Position numbers and translations under genes: made by a program. A DNA stretch of 62,954 bases, from contig JACRNU010000018.1 in the NCBI GenBank assembly GCA_016234805.1, forward strand, positions 1-62,954, in the 5' to 3' direction. Each line of letters begins with the position of its first letter. Within the stretch, counting starts at the first letter, position 1. This DNA is from Elusimicrobiota bacterium (GTDB lineage Bacteria; Elusimicrobiota; Elusimicrobia; UBA1565; UBA9628). Shown here piece by piece: positions 1-8,218 of this stretch. The notes under the pieces are model-generated. The model was not told where the DNA came from. It did not search any database and was given only the letters and a program-made list of their open reading frames with translations.

Positions 1-291
1 ACGAAGGACGACCTGGAGCGCTTGGGTATCCGGGTGTTCCAGCCCATCAACGCTCTGCAGGCCGAGGTCGGGCGTCTCCGGGAGCAGTCGCCCACCAAAG
101 CCGACTTTGATCGCTTCATGACGGGCATGGAAAAAGCCATGGGGCTCTTTGATGAGCAGCAGAAGCGCTTCTTCATCCAGGGAGAGGAGATCGGCGGGCA
201 GGGAGACCGGCTCGACTTGCATGAACGCCGGCTGGATTCGCACGAGGGCCGCATCCGTTCGTTGGAGACCGGGAAGCAGAACCCCGGTTGA
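1..291 (+). CDS. Coiled-coil protein, C-terminal fragment (5' end outside window)
   Basis: The frame is open from base 1 and ends with TGA at 289-291, so this is the last 96 residues of a gene that starts upstream of the window. The visible part is rich in Glu, Arg, Gln and Leu. Near its end it has a heptad-like series in which LDLHERRLDSHEGRIRSLE repeats a leucine/histidine/arginine pattern, consistent with a coiled coil. There is no catalytic motif, membrane segment or signal peptide in the visible part. A TTG at 22 could be called as a start, but the frame runs through it without a break and no ribosome binding site precedes it. The gene faces the leftward histidine kinase gene, leaving a 29-nt convergent gap. 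Function unknown. Confidence 0.55.
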   Translation, partial: TKDDLERLGIRVFQPINALQAEVGRLREQSPTKADFDRFMTGMEKAMGLFDEQQKRFFIQGEEIGGQGDRLDLHERRLDSHEGRIRSLETGKQNPG

Positions 292-320
292 GGACAGGGC
301 ACGCGGGGCAGGCGTTTTCG

Positions 321-1940
321 TCATGGAGTCTCCTGCCGAGCCTCGGTCTGCGCCGGCACGCGCGGCAACGAAATGATGAACTTCGAGCCCTTGCCGGGCT
401 CGCTCTCGACCCGGATGCTCCCTCCCATGGAGGTCACGGCCTTGTGCGCGATGCTCAGTCCCAGGCCCGAGCCCGGGATGCGCTGGCCGGGGTCCGCGGA
501 CCCTTCGGCGGGCCGCGAGCCGCGGTAGAACTTGGTGAAGATGTGGGGGAGGTCCTCGGGGGCGATGCCGCGGCCGGTGTCAGCCACCCAGAAGCGGACC
601 TCTCCTTCGCCGGACTCAAGTCCCAGGCGGACCTCGCCGCCTTCGGGCGTGTACTTGAAGGCGTTGGACACGAGGTTGGACACGACCTGGCGGAGGGTGT
701 CCTCGTCTGCGACCACGAAGTCGCTGGCCTCCGAAGGCAGGGGGTGGACCGCGATCTTCTTGGAGGACGCGACCGGCGCGAGGATGGCGAGCACCCCGGT
801 GAAGACATCGTCGACCCACACGACCTTCCGGGGTCCGGCGCCCTGGCCGGCCGGGCCCTTGAAGAGGCGCAGGGCGTTGCCGAGGGAGCCCTCCATGCGC
901 AGGACCGCTGCGGTCATGGTGCCGAGCACCTCGGCCTGGGCTTCGGGCGGGAGCTTGCGGTCGCCCCAGAGCTCGAGGTAGCCCTTCAAGCCCGCGAGCG
1001 GGGTGTTGAGCTCGTGGGTCAGGGTATGCAGGACGTCCTCGCGCTGGTCCACCAGCTCCTTGATGCGGGTGGTCATCTCGTTGAAGGTGTGCTCCAGGAG
1101 CCCGACTTCGTCGCCCCGGTCCTCGGCAACGGTGGTGTCGAGCTTGCCGCGGCCGACCGCGCCCACGGCCAAGGTCAGGGCCGAGATGGGGTTCGTCAGG
1201 AGCTTGCCGAGGTAGAACGCGCCGAGCCAGCCCAGGGCCATGAAGGTCGCGGCAATGGCCCCTATGCGCCGGACCATGGGCTCAAGGCGCCGTGAGATCT
1301 CGGACTGGATGCTGTCCTCAAGGAATCCCAGGCGCACGACTACGGCAAGGGGCTTGCGTTCTTCGGTCCTGGTGAGGACCGCGTCCCCGGGCACCTTGAG
1401 GTTCAGGCCCGCGCTCGACACGCTGACCTCAGGGGCTTGGTCGCCGGAAGGCAGGGTCTTGACCGTGTAGGTGACCGCTACGCGCTCCACCGCGGTCCTG
1501 GTCAGGGTGATGAGGCGCGGGGCAGGGCGCGGTCGAGGCTGGAGGCTGAGCGTCCCGCCCGCCATCGGGGAGGATGTGGGCGGTGCGGGAGCGCCGAGGG
1601 TCGAAGTCCGGCCGCGGCGCGTGACCTCGGCCAGGGCCAGCTCGGGCCGGTCGCGCCTGAGGTGCTTGAGATAGCTGATGAGCATGAGCTCGTCGCTGGC
1701 GTCGATGGACTCCTGCGCGATCCTGGCCACGCCGTCCATGACGGTATCGAGGCGCTCGCGCGATTCGAGCTCGAGCAGGCCCTTCTGTGATCGGATGACC
1801 GTGATTGCCACGGACAGGACCACGGCGCCGATCAAGGCCGCGGTCATGAGCGAGAACCTTGCCGCAAGCCTCCCCCACCCGAAGGAGAGCCCTTTAGGGC
1901 ACGGGGAGGCGCGCAGCGAGGGGGCTGGGTTCGTTTTCAT
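321..1940 (-). CDS. Membrane sensor histidine kinase (HAMP-HisKA-HATPase)
   Basis: 539 residues. A first membrane span lies at about 31-50 and a second at about 225-245, bracketing a periplasmic sensor domain. A HAMP linker follows, then the phosphoacceptor helix with His309 in HTLTHELNTPL. The ATP-binding domain has an N box (NLVSNAFKYTPEGG), G1 (DTGRGIAPEDL) and G2 (GSGLGLSIAHKA). The family autophosphorylates on His and passes phosphate to a response regulator; none is adjacent in this operon. The ATG overlaps the stop of the upstream TPR gene as ATGA, so translation is probably coupled. The first 25 or so residues before span 1 are encoded by a palindromic repeat (1868-1910) that also occurs outside genes at 8063-8139, so the cytoplasmic N-terminus looks like inserted sequence. 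Kinase assignment is firm; the signal sensed is unknown. Confidence 0.93.
   Translation of the reverse strand: MKTNPAPSLRASPCPKGLSFGWGRLAARFSLMTAALIGAVVLSVAITVIRSQKGLLELESRERLDTVMDGVARIAQESIDASDELMLISYLKHLRRDRPELALAEVTRRGRTSTLGAPAPPTSSPMAGGTLSLQPRPRPAPRLITLTRTAVERVAVTYTVKTLPSGDQAPEVSVSSAGLNLKVPGDAVLTRTEERKPLAVVVRLGFLEDSIQSEISRRLEPMVRRIGAIAATFMALGWLGAFYLGKLLTNPISALTLAVGAVGRGKLDTTVAEDRGDEVGLLEHTFNEMTTRIKELVDQREDVLHTLTHELNTPLAGLKGYLELWGDRKLPPEAQAEVLGTMTAAVLRMEGSLGNALRLFKGPAGQGAGPRKVVWVDDVFTGVLAILAPVASSKKIAVHPLPSEASDFVVADEDTLRQVVSNLVSNAFKYTPEGGEVRLGLESGEGEVRFWVADTGRGIAPEDLPHIFTKFYRGSRPAEGSADPGQRIPGSGLGLSIAHKAVTSMGGSIRVESEPGKGSKFIISLPRVPAQTEARQETP
1868..1910. repeat. Palindromic repeat inside the sensor kinase gene
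   Basis: A 43-nt element bounded by a perfect 8-bp inverted repeat (GCCTCCCC at 1868-1875, GGGGAGGC at 1903-1910). Its core, read on the minus strand, is a 24-nt unit that recurs twice in tandem in the intergenic copy at 8063-8139. It is translated in frame as part of the N-terminus of the histidine kinase. Confidence 0.75.
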
Positions 1941-3916
1941 GGCGCCAACTCCTGCTTGATCCTTCGCAACGCCTTCTGCGCCTCGATGTAGTTCGGGTCC
2001 GCGGCCAGGATCTTTTCGAGGAGCTCGCGGGCCTGGGTCAGCTCGCCGCGGGTGTAGTGGTCCACGGCGCGGTTGTACATGTCCTCGATCTCGGCGCGAG
2101 GCAGGGTCGGCTGGGCTGGAGCGGGCGCCGCGGGCGTGGGCGCGGCTGGCGCGGGCCGGGCAGGCGCGCGCTCCAGGGCCCGCTCGATGGACTTCAGGTA
2201 GCCCTTGATGGCCGCGCGGATGGCAGGCGACTTCTCGAGCTCGAGAGCCCTCTTCCAGGCCTTGGTCGAGCCGATGTAGTTCTTGAGCGCGAAGTAGGCG
2301 GTGCCGAGGTTCTGCCAGGCCGTGACGTTCTCTGGGTCGATCCTGAGGACCTCGAGGCTCAGGGCCGCGGCGTCGTCGTACCTGCCCTCGTCGATGGCCG
2401 CGTTGGCTTGGGTGAGCTTGACCGCGAGTTCGTAGGCGCCCGGGACCTGGACGGTCTCGGCCGGCCTCTTCAAGCCCGTGACGAGCTCGAGCTGGGCGAG
2501 GAATAGCTCGGCGCGCTCGTCCTTGCGCAGCATGAGCGATTCCGCGGCCTTGCGGACCGCCTCCAGGTCGTTGGACGCGAGGTAGGCCTGGATGCCGAGG
2601 TGCAGGACCGCTTCAGCCGGGTCCTTCTGGTAATCCGGCAGGCTTTTGATCTGCTGGGCCACGAAGTTGAGCCTGCTGAACCGGGCCATGAGGTCCTTGT
2701 CGCCGGGCGCGACCGCGAGCGCCGCGCCGAACTTCTGCATGGCCTCCTCGTAGCGGGCCTTGGATTCGAGGCCGCGGGACTGGGCGAGATACTCTTCGAG
2801 GACCGCGACCTGGGTCTTGGGGAGCTCCTTGGCCGCGGCCTTGATGATGACGGGCTGGCCGGACTTGAACTGCTTCATGGCCTCGAGCACCATCTCGAGG
2901 GTCTCCTCCTCCTCCGTGGTGCGGCCGAAGCGGAAGCTCAAGGCGGCTTTGTGGCTGCGGCTGGCGTCGAGGGAGGTGCCGATGGGCAGGCTGAAGGCGT
3001 AGTCCACGACCATCCTGCGCGTGCGATAGGAAACGCCCATGGCCAGGTTCTTGTAGTCGCGGGTTCCGAGCGAGAGGCCGCCCCGGACCCCGAAGTCGCC
3101 GACGAAAAGCTTCGGGAACCACCGCTCGGCTCCGATGGAGAAGACGTGGTCGCGGCCCATGGTGGCGCGCTGGGTGTCGTACTGGAAGGCGAGGTTGGAG
3201 ATGAGGCTCCGGTAGTTGAAGCCGGTCTTGACGCTGAGCGGCAGACGATCGCTGTCGGAGCGGGAGAAGGCCACGTTGGGCTGGTTCAAGTGGCCGGCGG
3301 CCAGGCCCCAGGAATAGTGCTTGCCGAAGCGGTAGAGAAGTCCCGCGTCGGCGTCGAGGTCTCCCCTGGCGTGGGGTCCGGAGAGGACCGGGTCCTTCTG
3401 TCCCGAACCGATGACGGACATGGTCGGCACCGCGTTGTCGGCCTCGGCGAAGCTGCCGAAGGAGCTGCGCAGGTACTTAAGGCTGAGCCCGCCGTAGAGC
3501 CCGCCCGCGAGCGAGCCCGCTTTCTCCGTGCGGCTGAACAGGAGCCGGCCATAGGCCGCGGTGAAGCTGTCCTCGCGGTACAGGGACTGGTTGAGCGATG
3601 ATGCGGTCCAGGCCGCCGCGACCGTGCCGTGCTTCCCGTCGGAGAGGGGGTGGGCGTAGCCCGCGAACGAGGCGCCGAGGTCGGAGCCGTCCTTGAGGCC
3701 GATGGACAGCAGGGAATAGGCCGTGCCCAGGGTCGGCCGCTCGAGCACGCCGAGGCCCGCGGGGTTGTAGTGCACGGTGTAGATGTCGTCGGCCACGGGC
3801 ACGAAGGCCCCGCCCATTCCTGGCGCCCGCGCGCCCGCGCCCTGGTCCTCGGCGCGGGCCGTCCCCGTCGCGAGGGCGGCGAGCACGAGGAGACAGGAGA
3901 GGAGGCTGCGGGTCAT
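1937..3916 (-). CDS. PorV/UPF0164-like outer-membrane barrel with C-terminal TPRs
   Basis: 659 residues from an ATG that overlaps the upstream stop (ATGA at 3913-3916). Reading further upstream in frame is possible but lies inside the preceding gene and gives low-complexity sequence. A signal peptide ends near residue 22 (ATGTARA). Residues of about 25-330 resemble PorV/PorQ and UPF0164 proteins: a Gly-rich start (GMGGAFVPVADD), then YNPAGL, then alternating amphipathic strands ending near SFRFGR. The C-terminal half has helical repeats, with clear TPR units around 510-640 (NVTAWQNLGTAYFALKNY, NYIEAQKALRRIKQEL), split by an Ala/Pro linker. PorV proteins work with type IX secretion in Bacteroidota. 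Here the neighbour upstream has an FlgD-like C-terminal domain, which fits an export or surface-attachment pair, but that role is inferred. Confidence 0.82.
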   Translation of the reverse strand: MTRSLLSCLLVLAALATGTARAEDQGAGARAPGMGGAFVPVADDIYTVHYNPAGLGVLERPTLGTAYSLLSIGLKDGSDLGASFAGYAHPLSDGKHGTVAAAWTASSLNQSLYREDSFTAAYGRLLFSRTEKAGSLAGGLYGGLSLKYLRSSFGSFAEADNAVPTMSVIGSGQKDPVLSGPHARGDLDADAGLLYRFGKHYSWGLAAGHLNQPNVAFSRSDSDRLPLSVKTGFNYRSLISNLAFQYDTQRATMGRDHVFSIGAERWFPKLFVGDFGVRGGLSLGTRDYKNLAMGVSYRTRRMVVDYAFSLPIGTSLDASRSHKAALSFRFGRTTEEEETLEMVLEAMKQFKSGQPVIIKAAAKELPKTQVAVLEEYLAQSRGLESKARYEEAMQKFGAALAVAPGDKDLMARFSRLNFVAQQIKSLPDYQKDPAEAVLHLGIQAYLASNDLEAVRKAAESLMLRKDERAELFLAQLELVTGLKRPAETVQVPGAYELAVKLTQANAAIDEGRYDDAAALSLEVLRIDPENVTAWQNLGTAYFALKNYIGSTKAWKRALELEKSPAIRAAIKGYLKSIERALERAPARPAPAAPTPAAPAPAQPTLPRAEIEDMYNRAVDHYTRGELTQARELLEKILAADPNYIEAQKALRRIKQELAP

Positions 3917-6288
3917 CGGACCACCACCACCGTGCCGTTGTAGGTCTTGTCCTCGGCCTTGAGCTGGTAGATGTAGACGCCCTTGGGCACCACGATGCCG
4001 TTGGACTTGCCGTCCCACACGAGGCTGTTCCGGGCGAGCGGGCCCGGCTTGAGGTCGCTGACGAGCATGCCGCGGCTGTCGAAGACCTTGCCGCTGAAGC
4101 CCGAGTCCTTGGGGTTGTCGAACACGAAGACCACGGTGTCATTCAAGCCGTCGTTGTTGGGAGTGATGGCCCTGTTGGACACGCCGGAGACGTCGAAGTT
4201 GAAGCCCATGTCCCGCAGTACGGTCCGGATCTGGTAGTTGCCGAGCAGCCGCGACTGGAGCTGGACGGTCTGCATGTAGGAGTCCACGGAGCCGAAGAGC
4301 TTGACCGCGTCCGCGCCCTGGGCGAGGTAGGCCGCGAGGTTCGCGGAGGCGTCCGCGGCGCGCACCGAGGGCGTGAGGTTCGACGCCACGCGGCCTCCGG
4401 AGGCCGCGGCGATCTTGCCGGAGGAGGAAGGTCCGAACCCGCTCGGCACGATCTGGCCGCCCGAGGTCTGGTAGTGGAGCACCACGTCCATGCTGGAGTC
4501 GGACAGGAGGATGGGCGCGGCCTTGGCGCTGGGGGACTGGTAGGCCTCGAACATGACGGACTTGACGACCTTGCCGCCGAGGTCCTGCGGCCGCTCCTTG
4601 ACGCGGACGTAGAGGGGGAGGTTGTAGTCGTTGCCCTCGGGCCGCAGGTTCGGGGTCAGGGCAGACGGTATCTTGATCCGCGTGACATGGTCCGAGCCCA
4701 CGGCGTAGAGGTTGCCCAGGGTGTCGACCACCATGGACTCGTCCGCGGCGCCCGAATCGAAGGCGTCGCGCGGCACGACTTTGTAGTAATAGACCTGGCT
4801 CTGATCCGGGATCCAGGCCGCGGCGCTGGTCGCGGCGACCGGGGTCGAGACCGCCAGGGTCCAGCCGGAGCGGACGATGCTTGTGGCGCGGTAGATGTCG
4901 TAGTGGTCGAGCTCCCAGGCCGAGGGCGCCGCAGGCGACTCGAAGCTCGAGCCGTCGAGGTTGGAGAGCACCTTGGCCCAGGTGATGGTGATGGACGAGC
5001 CGTCGGGTGTTCGGCCGGAGTCAAAGCCCGCTGCCATCAAGGGCGGCAGGTCCAGGATGACAAAAGTCGAAACCGCCAGGGAGTAGGCCGCAGAGGCGTT
5101 CTTGCTGTAGAGTTTGAAGTAGGTGGTGACGTCGAGCTCAAGCCCGCCTTTGAGGTGCGAGGTCGCGGCCGCAGGGTCCGCGACGATGGAGCTGTCCGGG
5201 AAGGCGTAGCCGGGCTGGTAGACCACGGTGTCCACTGGAGCGGAGGTGATGATGTTCGTGCTCACGAGCACGGTCACCCCAGCGGGATCGGCGAAGACAG
5301 GGTTGGTCCAGGTGAGAAGCACGGTGCGGTTGAGTCCGTTGCCCGCGAGCTGGAGGTCCTGGACAGGCCTCGGTCCGCCCGGAAGGGTGCGGGTCGCGAT
5401 GATGACGCTGTAGTTGACGTCGGACTGCCAGTTGAGGGAGCCGAGCTTGAAGTAGTAGGTCGTGTAGGAATCGAGGTTGTCGAGGGTCAGGCTCACGACC
5501 ACGCCGTTGGCGGTCTGGGAGGTCGTGACGACCCCTCCCGGGAAGAGCGTGCCGAAGTTCGTGGACGAGGCGTCCGTCCGGTAGCCCTCGGCCGCGCCCA
5601 TCGGCAGTGCCCAGGTGATGGTCACGCTCGAGGACCAGACCCCGCTGAACACCGGGTCAGGCACGTTGGCGAGCGTGGACTCGTCGCTGCGCCGGGAATC
5701 CTCGGACACGACCTTGCGCTCGTCGGACAGGTAGATCCTGGTATAGTAAGTCACGTTGGGCTCGAGGTCCATCAAGGCGTAGGACTGGGAGTCGCCTGGG
5801 GCGGTGTTCGTGGCGAACTCCACGAGGAAGCGCGTGGGCCGGAACTCGTGCAGGACGTCGGAGGAGGCGTCGATGCGGTAGTAGCCGTTTCCCGAGCCCA
5901 CGGCGCCGTCGAGGCCCGGAGCGGTCCAGCCGAGCTCGAGGATCCCGGTCGCCTTGGTCACGGCCACGATGGACGCGACCGAGCCGGGCTGGGCCAGGAT
6001 GTCCATGAGCCCGGTGTGCAGGCGGTAGTTCGCGCTCGTGAAGCTCGAGACCCCGGTCTCGGAAACGGCGTTGTTCAGGGAGCGGTTGGCATTGGCTGCC
6101 GCGAGACCGCCGGAGCTGATGGAGAACCTGGGGATGGATTGGGTGCCGCCGATGAGCTTCTTGGCCGCCAGTGCCGGCTGCTGCGCGAGCAGGGTCGCGG
6201 CCGCGGCGAAAAGAATGGTCCTGAGGGGGTTGCGGGAAGGAGTGTTTTTTTTGCGGGAGTCGCCGGCAATCGGGGCCCTGCGCAGCAT
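3913..6288 (-). CDS. Secreted multi-FN3 protein with FlgD-like C-terminal domain
   Basis: 791 residues. A long basic n-region leads into a signal peptide that ends near residue 41 (QQPALAA). The body consists of repeated fibronectin type III-like modules: tryptophan-containing strands such as LELGWTAP, VTITWALP and VLLTWTNP, each followed by TYY-type strands (VTYYTRIYL, YTTYYFKLG, TTYFKLYS). The last 85 or so residues form an FlgD-type immunoglobulin-like domain starting at ITPNNDGLNDTVVF and ending LVWDGKSNG, VVPKGVYIYQLKAED, with the final residues VVVVR. That domain is used as a sorting or gliding-associated tail in several diderm phyla. No catalytic domain is visible, so it is probably a surface adhesin or scaffold. 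First gene of a three-gene coupled operon with the PorV-like/TPR protein and the sensor kinase. Confidence 0.85.
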   Translation of the reverse strand: MLRRAPIAGDSRKKNTPSRNPLRTILFAAAATLLAQQPALAAKKLIGGTQSIPRFSISSGGLAAANANRSLNNAVSETGVSSFTSANYRLHTGLMDILAQPGSVASIVAVTKATGILELGWTAPGLDGAVGSGNGYYRIDASSDVLHEFRPTRFLVEFATNTAPGDSQSYALMDLEPNVTYYTRIYLSDERKVVSEDSRRSDESTLANVPDPVFSGVWSSSVTITWALPMGAAEGYRTDASSTNFGTLFPGGVVTTSQTANGVVVSLTLDNLDSYTTYYFKLGSLNWQSDVNYSVIIATRTLPGGPRPVQDLQLAGNGLNRTVLLTWTNPVFADPAGVTVLVSTNIITSAPVDTVVYQPGYAFPDSSIVADPAAATSHLKGGLELDVTTYFKLYSKNASAAYSLAVSTFVILDLPPLMAAGFDSGRTPDGSSITITWAKVLSNLDGSSFESPAAPSAWELDHYDIYRATSIVRSGWTLAVSTPVAATSAAAWIPDQSQVYYYKVVPRDAFDSGAADESMVVDTLGNLYAVGSDHVTRIKIPSALTPNLRPEGNDYNLPLYVRVKERPQDLGGKVVKSVMFEAYQSPSAKAAPILLSDSSMDVVLHYQTSGGQIVPSGFGPSSSGKIAAASGGRVASNLTPSVRAADASANLAAYLAQGADAVKLFGSVDSYMQTVQLQSRLLGNYQIRTVLRDMGFNFDVSGVSNRAITPNNDGLNDTVVFVFDNPKDSGFSGKVFDSRGMLVSDLKPGPLARNSLVWDGKSNGIVVPKGVYIYQLKAEDKTYNGTVVVVR

Positions 6289-6613
6289 GCTTATTGCTCT
6301 ATTAATAGCTTCCTGACGTTACATAAGAGTTTCAGTATTGTAACACCTGTGTAACATATTATCATGTCTGTAATGTTCTAAGAATGACTTTAGAAACAGA
6401 GCCTTTGCCAGCCTCACTTTCTGCCAAAATCCTTCATCCATGGCGTTTGGTGACTGCGAACAGCGGAGGCCGGACTGGAGGTGGCAGGGGGAGATCCAGG
6501 GGCGAGGCGGACGGCGAAGGGGGGGGCCGGGATGAGCGGGCTAGGGCTTCGCGAAAAGGATAGGCTTGATGGCTGAGGCCCGGGCGCAGAAGCGTGCCAT
6601 GATGCGCTCGATC
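6289..6613. other. 325-nt intergenic region, AT-rich at its left end
   Basis: There is no plausible gene. The left part (about 6289-6410) is much more AT-rich than its surroundings and holds the leftward promoter for the FN3 operon. The right part (about 6470-6610) is G-rich spacer after the coiled-coil gene, in which I see no clear terminator hairpin. Confidence 0.6.
6337..6345 (-). promoter_or_regulatory. Extended -10 promoter for the FN3/PorV/kinase operon
   Basis: The minus strand reads TGTTACAAT (6345 to 6337), a TGn-extended -10 box. No good -35 is visible at the usual spacing. Transcription would start about 40 nt before the ATG at 6288. Confidence 0.5.
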
Positions 6614-7558
6614 TCAGCGGGCGGGCTGGTCACGAGGCGGGTTCTCCCCTGGGTTCTCGTTGATGCGGCGGGCGATGTCCGAGATATCGCGTTCGGCCTG
6701 GGCTTGGAGCTTTTCCAGTTGGGCGCGCTTGTCGCGGTAGTGGCGCAGGAGGTTCAGGTTACCTTCCTTCAGGGCGGCTTCTCTCCTGTCCAGCGTTGCC
6801 TCGCGTTCCCGCAGGGCTTGGCAAGAGCGTTCCTCTTCCCGCTGCGGCTTCCCGCGGCCCGCCGGTTTTTCTCCGGCGGCGGAAGCCTTGGCCTTCCACT
6901 CCCCGATCTCGCGCTCGAGGAACGATCTCTCGCGCAGCCACGCCTCCTGGAGGGTTTTGAACTCCTTTTCGCTCGAGCGCCGGACCTGCTCGACCTGGAG
7001 GGCGGTCGCGTCCTGGGCCTGCTTCTCGATCCTGCGCAGCTCGGCTTCGGCCTGGCCCTTCTGCGCGGAGCAGAACCTGTCGAACTCGTTCTCGCGCTCG
7101 GAGAGGTCCGCTTCCCTGCTCCGGAGGCGGTCCTCGGCGAGCCGGAGGTCCGTCAGCCTGCGGCCGAACTCGGCTTCGATCTGCATCCGCGCCTGTCCGA
7201 TCTCCAGCGCGACTCGGGAGACGGCCTCCTCGGCCTTCTCGCGCTCGGCAACGACCTTGGCGGCGTGCTCCGCCTCGATGGCCGATATCTTTTCCGCGAA
7301 CGATTTGGCGGCCTGCTTGGCGCGCAGGCGCGCGGCGTCCTCGGCCGCGGAGCGCTCGAGCTCGAGCTGGCTTTTGAGTTCCTCCTCGGCCTTCAGCCGC
7401 AGCCGGAGCTCCCATTCGGCCTTCTTGATGTATTCCGCGTTGAGCCGTTCGAGTGTGGCGAGGCGCTCGAGGGCCCAGCGCAGGGCCATGCGCGCGGTCT
7501 CGAGGCTGTTGATGTCGTCGAGCCGGGTGGGGTCGAAAGGCGCCTTGTCGGATTCCAT
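6614..7558 (-). CDS. Long alpha-helical coiled-coil protein
   Basis: 314 residues. Apart from about 25 residues at each end, nearly the whole sequence is Glu/Ala/Arg/Lys/Leu-rich and free of Pro and Gly (for example LRLKAEEELKSQLELERS, READLSERENEFDRF), which predicts one long coiled coil. There is no signal peptide, membrane span or catalytic motif, so it is probably a cytoplasmic scaffold or cytoskeleton-like protein. It lies downstream of a stand-alone receiver protein. A similar pair (OmpR-type regulator plus a coiled-coil protein) sits rightwards just beyond, so the two pairs may be functionally parallel. The ATG is 9 nt from a good promoter (7568-7596) and has no Shine-Dalgarno, suggesting a leaderless message. 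I do not recognise a named family. Confidence 0.8.
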   Translation of the reverse strand: MESDKAPFDPTRLDDINSLETARMALRWALERLATLERLNAEYIKKAEWELRLRLKAEEELKSQLELERSAAEDAARLRAKQAAKSFAEKISAIEAEHAAKVVAEREKAEEAVSRVALEIGQARMQIEAEFGRRLTDLRLAEDRLRSREADLSERENEFDRFCSAQKGQAEAELRRIEKQAQDATALQVEQVRRSSEKEFKTLQEAWLRERSFLEREIGEWKAKASAAGEKPAGRGKPQREEERSCQALREREATLDRREAALKEGNLNLLRHYRDKRAQLEKLQAQAERDISDIARRINENPGENPPRDQPAR

Positions 7559-7567
7559 GCCGGCAAT

Positions 7568-7596
7568 GTTGTAGCAGGGTGATGTTACATTTTCAA
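7568..7596 (-). promoter_or_regulatory. Sigma-70-type promoter giving a leaderless mRNA
   Basis: On the minus strand TTGAAA (7596-7591), a 17-nt spacer, and TACAAC (7573-7568) preceded by TGC, followed 9 nt later by the ATG of the coiled-coil gene at 7558. The predicted start of transcription coincides with the start codon. Confidence 0.65.
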
Positions 7597-7633
7597 GATG
7601 GGAGGACGGGTGGGGCGGGAGCCGGGCCCGACC

Positions 7634-8017
7634 CTATTGGGGTCCGGGGGCGGGCTTGAGGATGGACTTGATCCTGGCGACCAGGACCTTGGGGGAGATG
7701 GGCTTGAAGAGGTAGTCCTCGGCCCCGAGGTCGAGTCCCCGGACCCTGCTTTCCACCTCGCGGGCCTCGCCGGTCAGCATGATCACCGGGATGTGGCGCA
7801 CCCGGGCGTCGGCCTTGAGCCTGCGGCAGACTTCGTGCCCGTCCATGTCCGGGAGGTGGACGTCGAGGATGATGAGGTCGGGCTTCTCCCGGACCGCGAG
7901 TTCCGAAGCAGACCCGCCTTCGGCGCAGGTGAAGAACTCGAAGCCTTCAGCGCAAATGACATGCCGGAGCATGTTCGTCATGAGGGAGTCGTCTTCAACT
8001 GCCAGGATCCTGTACAT
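7634..8017 (-). CDS. Stand-alone receiver-domain response regulator
   Basis: 127 residues, a single receiver domain with no output domain. The acidic pocket Asp9-Asp10 (AVEDDS), phosphoacceptor Asp52 (LIILDVHLPDMDG), switch Thr83 (MLTGE) and Lys106 (YLFKPI) are all present, so it should be phosphorylatable. CheY-like single-domain regulators act by binding a partner protein or relaying phosphate; the partner here is not known. The downstream coiled-coil gene (75-nt gap, own promoter) and the sensor kinase about 6 kb away are candidates. A -10 box lies 14 nt upstream of the ATG. The C-terminus ends in a short Pro-rich tail. Confidence 0.92.
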   Translation of the reverse strand: MYRILAVEDDSLMTNMLRHVICAEGFEFFTCAEGGSASELAVREKPDLIILDVHLPDMDGHEVCRRLKADARVRHIPVIMLTGEAREVESRVRGLDLGAEDYLFKPISPKVLVARIKSILKPAPGPQ

Positions 8018-8031
8018 GGTGCCCGGTACGG

Positions 8032-8037
8032 ATTATA
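8032..8037 (-). promoter_or_regulatory. -10 box for the receiver-domain gene
   Basis: TATAAT on the minus strand (8037-8032), 14 nt upstream of the ATG at 8017. Predicted leader of only about 7 nt. No convincing -35. Confidence 0.5.
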
Positions 8038-8062
8038 GAATTTTTGTATCCCCCTCAACGGC

Positions 8063-8139
8063 TTACTCGCCTCCCCGTGTCCTGAAGGGCTCTCCTTCGG
8101 GTGCCCTAAAGGGCTCTCCTTCGGGTGGGGGAAGCGAGT
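8063..8139. repeat. Palindromic repeat with internal tandem duplication
   Basis: The termini are a 13-bp inverted repeat with one mismatch (TACTCGCCTCCCC at 8063-8075; its partner at 8127-8139). Inside are two tandem 24-nt units (8076-8099 and 8100-8123) that differ at two positions. A single unit of the same sequence, with its own perfectly paired ends, lies inside the kinase gene at 1868-1910. The element sits between two divergent response-regulator genes. Confidence 0.8.
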
Positions 8140-8171
8140 AGACACGTTGCCGGCATGTAACACGGCGGACA

Positions 8172-8199
8172 TTGAAATTCAGGATGATTCTGCTATCAT
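8172..8199 (+). promoter_or_regulatory. Promoter for the OmpR-type regulator
   Basis: TTGAAA (8172-8177), 16-nt spacer, then TATCAT (8194-8199) extended by TGC. The ATG follows at 8219, giving a leader of roughly 13 nt. Confidence 0.6.
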
Positions 8200-8218
8200 T
8201 TCGGCGCAGGCTTTTCCA

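Noticed and set aside
4474-6354. A rightward frame of 626 codons opposite the FN3 gene
   Set aside because: Gly/His/Val-rich shadow; the FN3 and FlgD-like motifs on the other strand are clear.
8147-8218. TTG at 8147 as start of the OmpR-type regulator
   Set aside because: It would precede the promoter at 8172-8199 and add 24 residues not seen in receiver domains; ATG 8219 fits the fold.
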